From: Azotosporobacter soli
GTDB lineage: Bacteria > Bacillota > Negativicutes > SG130
DNA: 64,000 bases
NCBI RefSeq assembly: GCF_030542965.1
Contig: NZ_JAUAOA010000004.1
Coordinates: 124,001 to 188,000 of the forward strand
Direction: 5' to 3'
Shown in pieces: positions 44,412 to 52,866 of this stretch; positions within the stretch are counted from its first letter, which is position 1, and each line of letters opens with the position of its first letter. Under the pieces are notes generated by a model that saw only the letters and a program-made list of their open reading frames with translations, did not search any database and was not told the DNA's origin. Made by a program: the position numbers and the translations under genes.

Positions 44412-45527
44412 ATGAAATCACTCGTCTATTTTACCAATATGCGGGCTAAGGCCAATTTGAACCTGCTGCAAAAATTGGAGCGCTTGATCAAAAAAGCAGG
44501 CATCAAGGAAATCGATTTTAAAAACAAATTTGTCGCGATCAAGCTGCATTTCGGCGAACCAGGCAATCTTGCGTATCTGCGCCCGAACTATGCGAAGGTG
44601 GTCGCGGATCTGGTGAAAGGTCTGGGCGGCAAGGTGTTTCTCACCGACTGCAACACGCTCTACGTCGGACGACGCAAAGATGCGATCGAGCATCTCGACG
44701 CGGCGTATGAAAATGGCTACAATCCTTTGACGACCGGTTGTCAGGTCATTATCGGCGACGGCTTGAAAGGGACTGATGAAGCCTATGTGCCGGTACCGAA
44801 CGGCGAATATGTCAAGGAAGCCAAAATCGGCCGCGCGGTGATGGACGCGGACATCGTCATCAGTCTTAATCATTTCAAAGGACATGAACTGACCGGCTTC
44901 GGCGGCGCGTTGAAGAACATCGGCATGGGTTGCGGCTCGCGCGCCGGAAAGATGGAAATGCACTGCGACGGCAAGCCTCGCGTCATCAGCAAGGTTTGCG
45001 TAAAATGCGGTGAGTGCATCAAAATCTGTGCGCAGGATGCGATCGCGCTCGGCGAAGCGTCGGCTGCGATTGATAAAGAAAAATGCGTCGGCTGCGGTCG
45101 CTGCATCGGCATCTGCCGTTTTAATGCGATTTTGCCGGCCTGGGATGAATCGAACGATGTCCTGAATAAGAAGATTGCCGAATATACGCATGCGGTATTG
45201 CACGACCGGCCGCATTTTCATATTAGCCTGGTCATCGACGTATCGCCGAACTGCGACTGCCATGCGGAAAATGACGTGGCAATCATTCCCGACGTCGGCA
45301 TGTTCGCCTCGTTCGATCCGGTCGCGCTCGACATGGCCTGCGCCGACATGGCGAACAAGGCTCCGGTCAATGCCGGAAGCTATTTGACCGAGCAACTGGC
45401 AGTCGCTAAAGACGGCGCAAAGGATCATTTCCACAACACGCATCCGGAAACGAATTGGATCAGCTGTCTCGAGCATGCGGAAAAACTCGGCATCGGGACA
45501 AAGAAATACGAACTGATCGAAGTGTAA
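44412..45527 (+). CDS. DUF362 protein with two 4Fe-4S clusters
   Basis: This 371-residue protein has a DUF362 domain (residues about 40-185 and 235-330) interrupted by a ferredoxin module with CVKCGECIKICAQDAI (near 197) and CVGCGRCIGICRFNAI (near 222). DUF362 proteins are widespread in anaerobes and their biochemical role is unknown, with iron-sulfur or redox-related roles proposed. GAGGAGGAG precedes the ATG. It is transcribed alone and followed by a strong bidirectional terminator. Confidence 0.88.
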   Translation: MKSLVYFTNMRAKANLNLLQKLERLIKKAGIKEIDFKNKFVAIKLHFGEPGNLAYLRPNYAKVVADLVKGLGGKVFLTDCNTLYVGRRKDAIEHLDAAYENGYNPLTTGCQVIIGDGLKGTDEAYVPVPNGEYVKEAKIGRAVMDADIVISLNHFKGHELTGFGGALKNIGMGCGSRAGKMEMHCDGKPRVISKVCVKCGECIKICAQDAIALGEASAAIDKEKCVGCGRCIGICRFNAILPAWDESNDVLNKKIAEYTHAVLHDRPHFHISLVIDVSPNCDCHAENDVAIIPDVGMFASFDPVALDMACADMANKAPVNAGSYLTEQLAVAKDGAKDHFHNTHPETNWISCLEHAEKLGIGTKKYELIEV

Positions 45528-45547
45528 ACGAATGCCGCAGGACGGCT

Positions 45548-45595
45548 AAAAACCAGCCCTCTTATGCCGGGATAGGCGAAGAGGGCTGGTTTTCT
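45548..45595. terminator. Bidirectional terminator between DUF362 and TauE genes
   Basis: The arms at 45548-45563 (AAAAACCAGCCCTCTT) and 45579-45593 are complementary and end in TTTT. A- and T-rich tails on both sides suit convergent genes. Confidence 0.8.
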
Positions 45596-45610
45596 TTAAC
45601 AGCGAGGGCG

Positions 45611-46375
45611 TCAATGCAGTACGTCCCAAAGCTGTTTGCCGATCAGCAATGCGGTGATCGAGACGAAGAGCGGCTTGACGTAGGCGGCTCCTTTGGCAAT
45701 CGCAAAACGCGAACCGACCAGCGCACCGGCGATCATCGCCAAGCCCATCATGAGTCCATAGGTGTAGTTGACGGAGGAAAAGAACATGAAAGTCGCCAGA
45801 GAACCGATATTACTGGCAAAGTTCAGCGCCTTCGCGTTACCGGCGGCGACGACGAAATCAAAGCCCAGCAGGAGAAAGACGAAGAGCAGGAACGAACCAG
45901 CGCCCGGACCGAAAAAACCGTCATAGAAACCAAGCGTGAACGCGGCAAGTCCGCCCAGGAAGCGGACGCGTTTGTCGATGCCCCGGTAGGTGGAGCGATC
46001 GCCCCAGTCTTTTTTCAGCAGCGTGTAAATGGCGACGAGAACCAGCATGACGATGACCAGCGGCTTTAAAAATTCCGGCGGAATCAACTGAACCGTGTGT
46101 GTGCCAAGGATCGAGCCGAGTAAGGAGAGCGGGAAGAGATATTTGATCAGGCCGAGATCGATTTTTTTTGAGCGCAGGAAGGAGAGGCTGCTGGTGCTTG
46201 AACAGCAGATCGAGGCGAGTTTGTTCGTACCCAGCACGATGCCGGGCGGCAGGCCGGTCATCAAAAGAGCGGGCACAGAGATCAAACCGCCGCCGCCAAC
46301 GACCGAGTCGATAAAGGCCGCGAGAAAACCCGCGCCGAGGAGAAAACCAAGCATTTCGCCGCTGAGAGAATCCAT
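45611..46375 (-). CDS. TauE/SafE family anion exporter
   Basis: This 254-residue membrane protein has about eight hydrophobic segments. The family signatures are GFLAAFIDSVVGGGGLISVPALL near residue 20 and ALGFYDGFFGPGAGSFLLFVFL near 140. TauE/SafE proteins are proposed to export sulfite, sulfoacetate or other small anions. The ATG at 46375 is nine bases after AGGAGG. A TTG two codons earlier lies too close. The gene is divergent from a LysR regulator, a usual arrangement in which the regulator controls the transporter. Confidence 0.87.
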   Translation of the reverse strand: MDSLSGEMLGFLLGAGFLAAFIDSVVGGGGLISVPALLMTGLPPGIVLGTNKLASICCSSTSSLSFLRSKKIDLGLIKYLFPLSLLGSILGTHTVQLIPPEFLKPLVIVMLVLVAIYTLLKKDWGDRSTYRGIDKRVRFLGGLAAFTLGFYDGFFGPGAGSFLLFVFLLLGFDFVVAAGNAKALNFASNIGSLATFMFFSSVNYTYGLMMGLAMIAGALVGSRFAIAKGAAYVKPLFVSITALLIGKQLWDVLH

Positions 46376-46535
46376 ATCCAAAGACCTCCTGATGGAAAAG
46401 TCGCAAGAGCCGTGCCGCGTTTGTCAGCAAAGACCGATGCCGTTATCATTATAGGCAGACTTTATATATGAAGTAAAATATGTTAAATTAATAAATAATA
46501 TGCGCTTTTTCGATATTTAAAAGGAGGACAGCGGT
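46376..46535. promoter_or_regulatory. Shared divergent promoter region, TauE and LysR genes
   Basis: This 160-base AT-rich gap separates the two divergent starts and must hold both promoters and any LysR site. I see no unambiguous promoter boxes, only AT-rich tracts near 46450-46520. Confidence 0.4.
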
Positions 46536-47432
46536 GTGAATCTGGACGACATGAAAGCGTTTTTGGCTATTGCTGCGCACAGGAGCCTGACTAAGGCGGC
46601 GGAAAGTCTGCATGTCTCACAGTCTTCGGTCAGCCATCGCTTGAAAAATCTGGAACAGGAACTGGAATTGCTGTTGGTTGAACGGGGCAAAGGCGTCAAA
46701 TCGATCGTGCTCACGCCGGCCGGGGAAGAATTCACGCTTGTCGCCGAACGCTGGATGCAATTGGCGCTGGAGACGCAGTCGCTAAAAGCAAAAAATCGCC
46801 TCTCTCTGGCGATCGGCGCGGTCGACAGCGTAAACACCTATTTGCTGCCCGGATTGTATCAACAGATTATCTGTCGTCAACCGGATTTGCGCCTGCACAT
46901 TCATACGCAAAATTCCGCGGCGTTATATCCGTTGCTGGAAGAGCGGACGATCGACGTTGCCTTCGTGCTGCAGGAGCGGATCATGAAGAATATTGAAGTG
47001 ACGCCTCTTTTTGCCGAGCCGATGGTTGTGATCCGGCTTGCTGCGGCGGAGCATGCGGCGGAGCCGCTGATTGATCCGCGTCAGTTAAAGGCACGGGACG
47101 AACTGTATCACGAATGGTTTCCCGCCTATTCAATCTGGCATGACAAATGGTGGGATCCGTTTCAGGCGTCGCACATCCAGGTCAGTAACGGGCCGATGGT
47201 GCTGCCGCTTTTGCAGACGCCGCAGCAATGGGCGATCGTGCCGCTGTCGATCGCGCAGTCGAAGGCCGCGACGCAGGAATATGTCATTCAATATTTGAGT
47301 GAACCGCCGCCGGAGCGGATTTGTTATAAGCTGACGCATAAATTTGCCAAGTCCAGGACGAAGGAAGTGCTGGCTCTCCTGGATGAGTTGCTGGCCGAAC
47401 TGGTAAAACAGTTCACTTATCTGAGAAAATAG
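46536..47432 (+). CDS. LysR family transcriptional regulator
   Basis: This 298-residue LysR regulator has an N-terminal helix-turn-helix (LTKAAESLHVSQSSVSHRLKN, about residues 18-38) and an effector-binding domain from residue 88 (LSLAIGAVDSVNTYLLPGLY). It begins with GTG at 46536, eight bases after AAGGAGG. Divergence from the TauE exporter suggests it controls that gene in response to an anion. The GmhB-like gene 31 bases downstream may be read through from it. The effector is unknown. Confidence 0.87.
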   Translation: MNLDDMKAFLAIAAHRSLTKAAESLHVSQSSVSHRLKNLEQELELLLVERGKGVKSIVLTPAGEEFTLVAERWMQLALETQSLKAKNRLSLAIGAVDSVNTYLLPGLYQQIICRQPDLRLHIHTQNSAALYPLLEERTIDVAFVLQERIMKNIEVTPLFAEPMVVIRLAAAEHAAEPLIDPRQLKARDELYHEWFPAYSIWHDKWWDPFQASHIQVSNGPMVLPLLQTPQQWAIVPLSIAQSKAATQEYVIQYLSEPPPERICYKLTHKFAKSRTKEVLALLDELLAELVKQFTYLRK

Positions 47433-47463
47433 GCTCTATCAAGCAGGTCACAGGAGGTTGAAG

Positions 47464-48030
47464 ATGATTCATAACAAGAAAAATCCAGCCGTGTTTCTCG
47501 ACCGGGACGGCACGATCAATCTTGACAAAGGATATTTTTACCGGCCGGAAGAATTTGAATTTGAACCCGGTTCGATCGAGGCGATTCGGCTCTTGAATCA
47601 GGCCGGATATAAAGTATATGTCATATCCAATCAGGCGGGAATTGCGCTGGGGCATTTCAGTGAAGCGCAAGTGGATGCGCTGCATCAGTGGCTAGCGGCT
47701 AAATTGAACGAGCAGGGCGTTCGGATTGACGGTTTCTATTATTGTCCGCATCATGCCAAACTGGGACAGGGCGAATACAAAAAAGAGTGCGACTGCCGTA
47801 AGCCTGCGCCGGGTCTCTTGCTGAAAGCGGCGCAGGAACGGCAAATCGACCTTGGCGCATCCTATATGGTAGGCGATCATAACAGCGACGTAGAAGCGGG
47901 GCGGGCTGCCGGAGTAAAACCGATTTTCGTCCGAACCGGGCATGGCGCGCAGGAAGAAGCGCTTGTCGCGCAGGATATTCCTAAAGCTGCGAATTTGTAT
48001 GAAGCGGTGACGAAATATATATTGGCGTAG
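47464..48030 (+). CDS. gmhB: HAD phosphatase, GmhB/histidinol-phosphatase-like
   Basis: This 188-residue HAD-superfamily phosphatase has the nucleophile motif FLDRDGTIN (residues about 11-19) and the zinc-site cysteines CPHH...CDCRKPAPG that mark the GmhB branch. The closing acidic motif is YMVGDHNSDVEAG. GmhB removes the 1-phosphate of D-glycero-beta-D-manno-heptose 1,7-bisphosphate in LPS or S-layer heptose synthesis. Related enzymes act on histidinol phosphate. No other heptose gene is in the window. CAGGAGG is seven bases before the ATG at 47464. Confidence 0.85.
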   Translation: MIHNKKNPAVFLDRDGTINLDKGYFYRPEEFEFEPGSIEAIRLLNQAGYKVYVISNQAGIALGHFSEAQVDALHQWLAAKLNEQGVRIDGFYYCPHHAKLGQGEYKKECDCRKPAPGLLLKAAQERQIDLGASYMVGDHNSDVEAGRAAGVKPIFVRTGHGAQEEALVAQDIPKAANLYEAVTKYILA

Positions 48031-48059
48031 AAAATAAAAAAAGAAATGGGGTCTGGAAA

Positions 48060-49082
48060 ATGTACAGTTTTAAAAATGACTATAGCGAGGGTGCGCATCC
48101 GCGCATTCTGCAGGCGCTCCTGGCGACAAATCTGGAACAGGGCGAAGGGTACGGCAATGATCCGTATACGCTGGAAGCGATAGCGCTGCTGAAAGAACGG
48201 CTCCATTGCCAAGCGGCCGATATCCATCTCTTGTCGGGCGGCACGCAAACCAACCTTACGGCGCTGGCTGCTTTTTTACGGCCGCACGAAGCGGCTATTG
48301 CCGCTCATACAGGACACATTTTAGTGCATGAAACCGGCGCGATTGAAGCGACCGGGCACAAAATCATTGCAGTTGACAGCGCGGACGGCAAGCTCCGCGC
48401 CGCAGATATTGCAAAGGTTGTCGCCTTGCACAGCGATGAGCATATGGTAAAACCGCGTCTTGTCTACATTTCGAATCCGACGGAAATCGGCACCATTTAT
48501 ACGAAAAGCGAATTGGCAGAACTAAGTCGCTATTGCCGGGCCAAGCAACTGTTTTTATATCTCGACGGCGCACGGTTGGGCTCTGCACTCTGCGCGGACG
48601 GAAACGACCTGACGCTGCCGGATCTGGCGCAGCTGACCGATTCGTTTTACATTGGCGGCACCAAAGGGGGCGCGCTGCTTGGTGAAGCGCTTGTCATTGT
48701 CAACAATGAACTGAAACGCGATTTTCGCTTTCATCTCAAACAGCGCGGCGCACTACTTGCCAAAGGCCGTTTGCTTGGCATCCAGTTTCGCGAATTGTTT
48801 CGCGATGAACTCTATTTTGATTTGGCAAGGCATGCGAACCGCATGGCGCAACTTTTGCAAGATGCGCTCAGCAGTGCGGGCCATCGTTTTCTCGTGGATT
48901 CGCCGTCCAACCAGCTCTTTCCGATTCTGCCCGATGCCTTGATCGAAAAACTAGAGAAGAACTATGCGTTTTATCGCTGGGAAAAAATCGATGAGCGCCA
49001 TTCGGCGATTCGCCTCGTCACCTCCTGGGCGACAAAGGAGGAAGAAGTCCTGGGTTTTATCGCTGCGCTGAAAGAGGCGTAA
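48060..49082 (+). CDS. Threonine aldolase family PLP enzyme
   Basis: This 340-residue PLP-dependent enzyme resembles low-specificity L-threonine aldolase and the beta-eliminating lyase group. It starts with FKNDYSEGAHPRILQALL and has LLSGGTQTNLTALAAFLRP, HETGAIEATGHKI, LDGARLGSALCADG and the PLP lysine in YIGGTKGGALLGEAL (near residue 201). It probably cleaves L-threonine or L-allo-threonine to glycine and acetaldehyde. The acetaldehyde would link it to the alcohol and aldehyde dehydrogenases downstream, but there is no operon link. It lies 29 bases after the GmhB-like gene and is probably co-transcribed. Confidence 0.85.
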   Translation: MYSFKNDYSEGAHPRILQALLATNLEQGEGYGNDPYTLEAIALLKERLHCQAADIHLLSGGTQTNLTALAAFLRPHEAAIAAHTGHILVHETGAIEATGHKIIAVDSADGKLRAADIAKVVALHSDEHMVKPRLVYISNPTEIGTIYTKSELAELSRYCRAKQLFLYLDGARLGSALCADGNDLTLPDLAQLTDSFYIGGTKGGALLGEALVIVNNELKRDFRFHLKQRGALLAKGRLLGIQFRELFRDELYFDLARHANRMAQLLQDALSSAGHRFLVDSPSNQLFPILPDALIEKLEKNYAFYRWEKIDERHSAIRLVTSWATKEEEVLGFIAALKEA

Positions 49083-49095
49083 GCGGCATAAAATA

Positions 49096-49127
49096 ACAGC
49101 CAGCCTGGAAGTATCCGGGCTGGCTGT
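49096..49127. terminator. Bidirectional terminator between convergent genes
   Basis: ACAGCCAGCC (49096-49105) pairs with GGCTGGCTGT (49118-49127), with A/T flanks. It lies between the aldolase-like gene and the convergent DJ-1 gene. Confidence 0.75.
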
Positions 49128-49144
49128 TTCCGTACAACTGCCGA

Positions 49145-49723
49145 TCAGAGTGCGGCAACATCGACTGCGTATTCGATTTTGTCGGCGACTTCCTGCGCCA
49201 AACGGACGTCAAACATTTCACGCAGCAGATAAAAACCTAATTCCAGGCCGGAACTTACGCCGCCGGCGCTGATAATCTGCCCGTCTGCGACAACTTTGAG
49301 CGGCAGGACTTCGATGCCGTACGTTTCCAGTTCGGCAAAAGCGGTATGATAGGTAGTCGCTTTTTTGCCGCGGAGCAAACCGGCTTCGGCCAGGAAAAAT
49401 GCGCCGGTACAAACCGAGGCGATGTAGGATGCATTTTTCGCCTGCGCTTGTACAAAGGCGAGGAGGTTTTTGTCCCGCATCGCGTGCAGACGCCCTTTGC
49501 CGCCGGGAACGACGAGGACATCGAGCGCGGGGCAGTCGGACAGTGTGGTGTGCGGCAAAAGACGCATGCCGTTAGCGGCCGTAAGCGGTTCTTGATTTTG
49601 TGCGATCAGCAGGACATTAGTGCTGGCAGGTTGTATCTTATTGATATAACTCAGCACTTCGAACGGCGCGACAAAATCAAGTTCCTCCACATGCGGGAAA
49701 AGCAGGATGCCGATTGTTTTCAT
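49145..49723 (-). CDS. DJ-1/PfpI family protein, isonitrile-hydratase-like
   Basis: This 192-residue protein has the DJ-1/ThiJ/PfpI fold. It opens KTIGILLFPHVEELDFVAP, has LDVLVVPGGKGR, and the nucleophile Cys lies in ASVCTGAFFLAEAGLL. The nucleophile elbow with HTAF and an ELDF start resembles the isonitrile hydratase/GATase-like group of short stand-alone proteins. The ATG at 49723 has AAGGAGCG before it. It is divergent from a MerR regulator 110 bases away, which may control it. The substrate is unknown. Confidence 0.82.
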   Translation of the reverse strand: MKTIGILLFPHVEELDFVAPFEVLSYINKIQPASTNVLLIAQNQEPLTAANGMRLLPHTTLSDCPALDVLVVPGGKGRLHAMRDKNLLAFVQAQAKNASYIASVCTGAFFLAEAGLLRGKKATTYHTAFAELETYGIEVLPLKVVADGQIISAGGVSSGLELGFYLLREMFDVRLAQEVADKIEYAVDVAAL

Positions 49724-49832
49724 AGCGATCGCTCCTTGCAAAAAATGATAACTCTGCTTACTATAAAATGTAACTGATTTTGAAAAACGGCGCAATGAAA
49801 AATGCCTATGAGCAGAGAGAAAGAGAGTGGCA

Positions 49833-50675
49833 ATGAAAAAATTATATGCGATTGGCGAAATGGCGAAAATGCATAATGTGCCGATTCGGACGCTGCGCTA
49901 TTATGATGCGATCGGCCTTTTCAAACCGGCGTCGGTCGATGAAGGCAGCGGCTACCGGTATTATTCGGTTGAGCAGTTTGAACACCTGAATACGATCAAA
50001 TATTTAAAATTCCTCGGCTTTTCCCTTAAAGAAATTGACGAGCACTTAGCTGCCAGAGACATGCAGGGATTTTTACGTTTATTGAAAAAGCAACACGGCG
50101 CAACGGCGGCGATGCTGGAAAAACTGCAGGCGATTGCGGCGCAGGTGACAAACCGGATCAACGAACTGGAGGACTGCGCCAGTTTTTCCATGCTTGAGCA
50201 GCCTCTGCTCAAAACCTTGCCGCGCCGTCTGATCAGCATCAGCACACAACCGGTCAGCAGCGAGGCGCAGTGGGAAGTCGCCCTGAGTAAGCTGGAGCGG
50301 CTGTGCGGCGGACATCCGTCGCTTTTTATCGGTAAAGTCGGCTTTATCGTGACGCAGGATCGTTTGCGGGAAAAACGTTTCGACGGATATGACGCGGTCT
50401 TTATCTTTCGCGATGAACTGTCGCCAAACGAAGCAGCGGCGACCTGTCTGGCGGAAGGAGTATACTTGTGCATGCGCTTTCGCGACGGACATGGCGCAGC
50501 GCCTGTCTGTTACGAAAAAATGCTGTGCGAAATTGAACGTTGCGGTTACGTGGTGAACGGCGATGCGGTTGAACGGATTTTAATTGACGAATATATAACA
50601 AAAGATGAAAAGATGCAGTTGAGCGAAATCCAGATACCAGTAAAAACGGACATTGACTCTCCCGTTACGGAATAG
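49833..50675 (+). CDS. MerR family regulator, BmrR-like with effector domain
   Basis: This 280-residue regulator has a MerR winged-helix domain (YAIGEMAKMHNVPIRTLRYYD, residues about 4-24), a coiled dimerisation helix (90-120) and a C-terminal ligand domain of about 150 residues. This matches the BmrR/GyrI-type drug-sensing members in size. The ligand part lacks obvious Cys metal sites, so it should bind an organic compound. The start chosen is the ATG at 49833 behind GAGAGTGG. It is divergent from the DJ-1 gene. Multidrug or electrophile sensing is inference. Confidence 0.82.
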   Translation: MKKLYAIGEMAKMHNVPIRTLRYYDAIGLFKPASVDEGSGYRYYSVEQFEHLNTIKYLKFLGFSLKEIDEHLAARDMQGFLRLLKKQHGATAAMLEKLQAIAAQVTNRINELEDCASFSMLEQPLLKTLPRRLISISTQPVSSEAQWEVALSKLERLCGGHPSLFIGKVGFIVTQDRLREKRFDGYDAVFIFRDELSPNEAAATCLAEGVYLCMRFRDGHGAAPVCYEKMLCEIERCGYVVNGDAVERILIDEYITKDEKMQLSEIQIPVKTDIDSPVTE

Positions 50676-50769
50676 TTTATGATAAAGTGTAATCGTGTAA
50701 TGAAAACGAAGGGAAATTGCAGCGAATGATAAGAAAAGTTGGAGCAAGAGACGGGAAGGCGGTACAAAG

Positions 50770-51447
50770 ATGACGGGAACATTAGTGAATGCCAGCGCAG
50801 TGCTGATCGGCGCGACGGCAGGCTGTCTGCTGCGGCAAGGCTTGCCGCAGCGCTGCCGGGAAACGTTGATGGCGGGGCTTGGCCTGGCAGTCGGCGTGAT
50901 CGGTCTGCAGATGGCGCTGAAGGGTGATAATGCGCTAATCGTGATCATCAGCCTGGTGGCAGGCGGACTGATCGGCGAAGCACTCGATATTGACGGTTGG
51001 CTAAAACGTCTTGGCGATCAGCTGACTGCTAAAGTCGGCAACCAGTTCGGCGATATCGGCAAAGGTTTTGTGACGGCCAGTCTGGTCTATTGCGTCGGTG
51101 CGATGGCGGTTGTCGGAGCGATCCAGGAAGGTCTGACCGGCGAGGCGGGTACGCTGTATGCCAAGGCGATGCTCGACGGCGTTTCGGCAATCATCTTCGC
51201 GGCCGGCATGGGCATCGGCGTGGCATTTTCCGCTGTTTCTCTGCTGCTGTATCAGGGTTCGATCACACTGTTGGCTGGAGTGGCCAGCCAGTGGATCACG
51301 GAACCGATGCTAACCGCGATGACTGCGACTGGCGGCGTCATGATTCTTGGCATCGGCCTATTAGTACTCGAGATCAAAGAAATACGAGTGGCTAATTTGC
51401 TGCCCGGATTATTGATTGCCGCCGTCCTGGCGAAATATTGGCCTTGA
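50770..51447 (+). CDS. DUF554 family membrane protein
   Basis: This 225-residue membrane protein has about seven hydrophobic segments and matches DUF554 (YdfK/YqgA-type). The typical parts are an ALIGGLLG-like N-terminus (VNASAVLIGATAGCLLRQGL), FVTASLVYCVGAMAVVGAIQ and GVSAIIFAAGMGIGVAFSA. The function is unknown, with a possible transport role. AGGCGG precedes the ATG by about ten bases. It is 94 bases after the MerR gene, and a terminator follows. Confidence 0.85.
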   Translation: MTGTLVNASAVLIGATAGCLLRQGLPQRCRETLMAGLGLAVGVIGLQMALKGDNALIVIISLVAGGLIGEALDIDGWLKRLGDQLTAKVGNQFGDIGKGFVTASLVYCVGAMAVVGAIQEGLTGEAGTLYAKAMLDGVSAIIFAAGMGIGVAFSAVSLLLYQGSITLLAGVASQWITEPMLTAMTATGGVMILGIGLLVLEIKEIRVANLLPGLLIAAVLAKYWP

Positions 51448-51461
51448 TATGAAGGAACGGC

Positions 51462-51505
51462 AAACGAGGGCGTTCATGCAAACTTGCGTGAATGTCCTCG
51501 TTTTT
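51462..51505 (+). terminator. Terminator after the DUF554 gene
   Basis: AAACGAGGGCGTTCA (51462-51476) pairs with TGAATGTCCTCGTTT (51489-51503), one G-U, followed by more T. Confidence 0.75.
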
Positions 51506-51519
51506 ATGCGGAAAAAAGA

Positions 51520-51548
51520 TTGACAAATAATATGACCGGTTGTATATT
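51520..51548 (+). promoter_or_regulatory. Strong promoter of the alcohol/aldehyde dehydrogenase operon
   Basis: TTGACA (51520-51525), a 17-base spacer and TATATT (51543-51548) are close to the sigma-70/sigma-A consensus. The spacer overlaps the operator-like repeat. Confidence 0.75.
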
Positions 51549-51632
51549 AATAGTGTGGTCAAAAAAAATAACGTCAAGTGTGCGTAACGCAGGCTTGACG
51601 CATTTTAAAAACAATAGTTATACGATCGGTCA
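51533..51632. promoter_or_regulatory. Operator-like half-sites and leader hairpin of the dehydrogenase operon
   Basis: TGACC (51533-51537) and GGTCA (51557-51561) form an inverted repeat over the -10 box. A further CGGTCA half-site lies at 51627-51632, matching TGACCG at 51533. Between them an RNA hairpin is encoded (CGTCAAG 51572-51578 with CTTGACG 51594-51600, an inner TGCG/CGCA stem, then CATTTT). Repression by a TetR-like protein plus leader control are possible. No TetR gene is nearby. Confidence 0.5.
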
Positions 51633-51662
51633 TTTAATTAAAAGAAAAGAGGTAGCAAGAGC

Positions 51663-52823
51663 ATGAAAAACTTTCAATTTGTAAATCCGACTAAGATTAT
51701 TTTTGGTCAAGAACAGATCGAAGAATTGGCGGGGCAAATTCCCTCCGGCAGCAGAGTGCTGGTCTTATACGGCGGCGGCAGCGTGCAAAAAAGCGGTCTG
51801 CTCGATCGCGTGAAGGAAAAACTGCGTGCGTATACCGTTGGGACATTTGGCGGCATTGAACCGAATCCGACTTATGAAACGCTGATGAAAGCGGTCGAAG
51901 TGATTCGAAGCGAGCAATACAATTTCCTACTGGCAGTCGGCGGCGGTTCGGTGATTGACGGAACAAAATTTATTGCGGCAGCGGTACCGCATCTTGAAAG
52001 TGATCCGTGGGATATCGTGAAAAAACAGTTAGCGGTGCAAAACGCGCTGCCGTTCGGCGTCATTTTGACGCTGCCGGCGACCGGCTCGGAAATGAATAAC
52101 GGCGCGGTAATTACCCGCAAGGAGTATAAAATAAAATTACCGTTTATGAGTCCGTCGGTCTTTCCGCGCTTTGCGATTTTGGATCCGGTTTATACGTATA
52201 CGCTGCCGCCGAAGCAAATCAGCAACGGCGTCGTTGATTCATTTATCCATGTGATGGAGCAATATCTGACCTATCCGGTTGAGGGCAAGCTGCAGGATCG
52301 TTTTTCCGAAGGACTGCTATTGACGCTGATTGAGGAAGGTCCGAAAGCGCTCGCAGAGCCAAAAAATTATGCGGTGCGCGCCAATTTGATGTGGGCGGCC
52401 ACGCTGGCGCTGAATGGACTGATCGGTAGCGGCGTGCCGCAGGATTGGGCGACGCATATGATCGGGCATGAGATCACTGCATTATATGGTCTCGATCATG
52501 CACAGACGCTGGCGATCGTCCTGCCGTCGCTGCTCGATGTGATGAAAGAGGAAAAGCAGGAGAAGTTGCTGCAATACGGCGAGCGGGTCTGGAATCTGCC
52601 GCACGACATGGCGGCCGATGAAAAAGCGACTGCCGCGATTGAACGAACCCGAAGTTTTTTTCAAGCGATGGGCGTGAAAACGCGTTTTGCCGAGTACGGA
52701 CTCGGGAGTGAAGTGATTGAACCGATTCTTGCCAACTTGCGGGCGAACGGCATGCTGAAACTCGGCGAGAAAGGTTTGATTACGCCGGACGTCGTGCGGA
52801 CGATTCTGACGAACAGTTTGTAA
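51663..52823 (+). CDS. Iron-containing alcohol dehydrogenase, YqhD/BdhA type
   Basis: This 386-residue group III (iron-containing) alcohol dehydrogenase reduces aldehydes with NAD(P)H. The nucleotide site is VGGGSVIDGTKFIAAAV. Metal ligands lie in NGVVDSFIHVMEQYL (Asp, His) and ATHMIGHEITALYGLDHAQ (His, His). Layout and length match YqhD, the broad-range NADPH aldehyde reductase, and BdhA butanol dehydrogenases. It heads an operon with an aldehyde dehydrogenase and a nitroreductase-like gene, so it may detoxify or recycle aldehydes. AAGAGGTAGCAAGAGC precedes the ATG. Confidence 0.9.
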   Translation: MKNFQFVNPTKIIFGQEQIEELAGQIPSGSRVLVLYGGGSVQKSGLLDRVKEKLRAYTVGTFGGIEPNPTYETLMKAVEVIRSEQYNFLLAVGGGSVIDGTKFIAAAVPHLESDPWDIVKKQLAVQNALPFGVILTLPATGSEMNNGAVITRKEYKIKLPFMSPSVFPRFAILDPVYTYTLPPKQISNGVVDSFIHVMEQYLTYPVEGKLQDRFSEGLLLTLIEEGPKALAEPKNYAVRANLMWAATLALNGLIGSGVPQDWATHMIGHEITALYGLDHAQTLAIVLPSLLDVMKEEKQEKLLQYGERVWNLPHDMAADEKATAAIERTRSFFQAMGVKTRFAEYGLGSEVIEPILANLRANGMLKLGEKGLITPDVVRTILTNSL

Positions 52824-52866
52824 AACGAATGAATGATGGCATCGCAAAAAAGAAGGGATGATTAGC

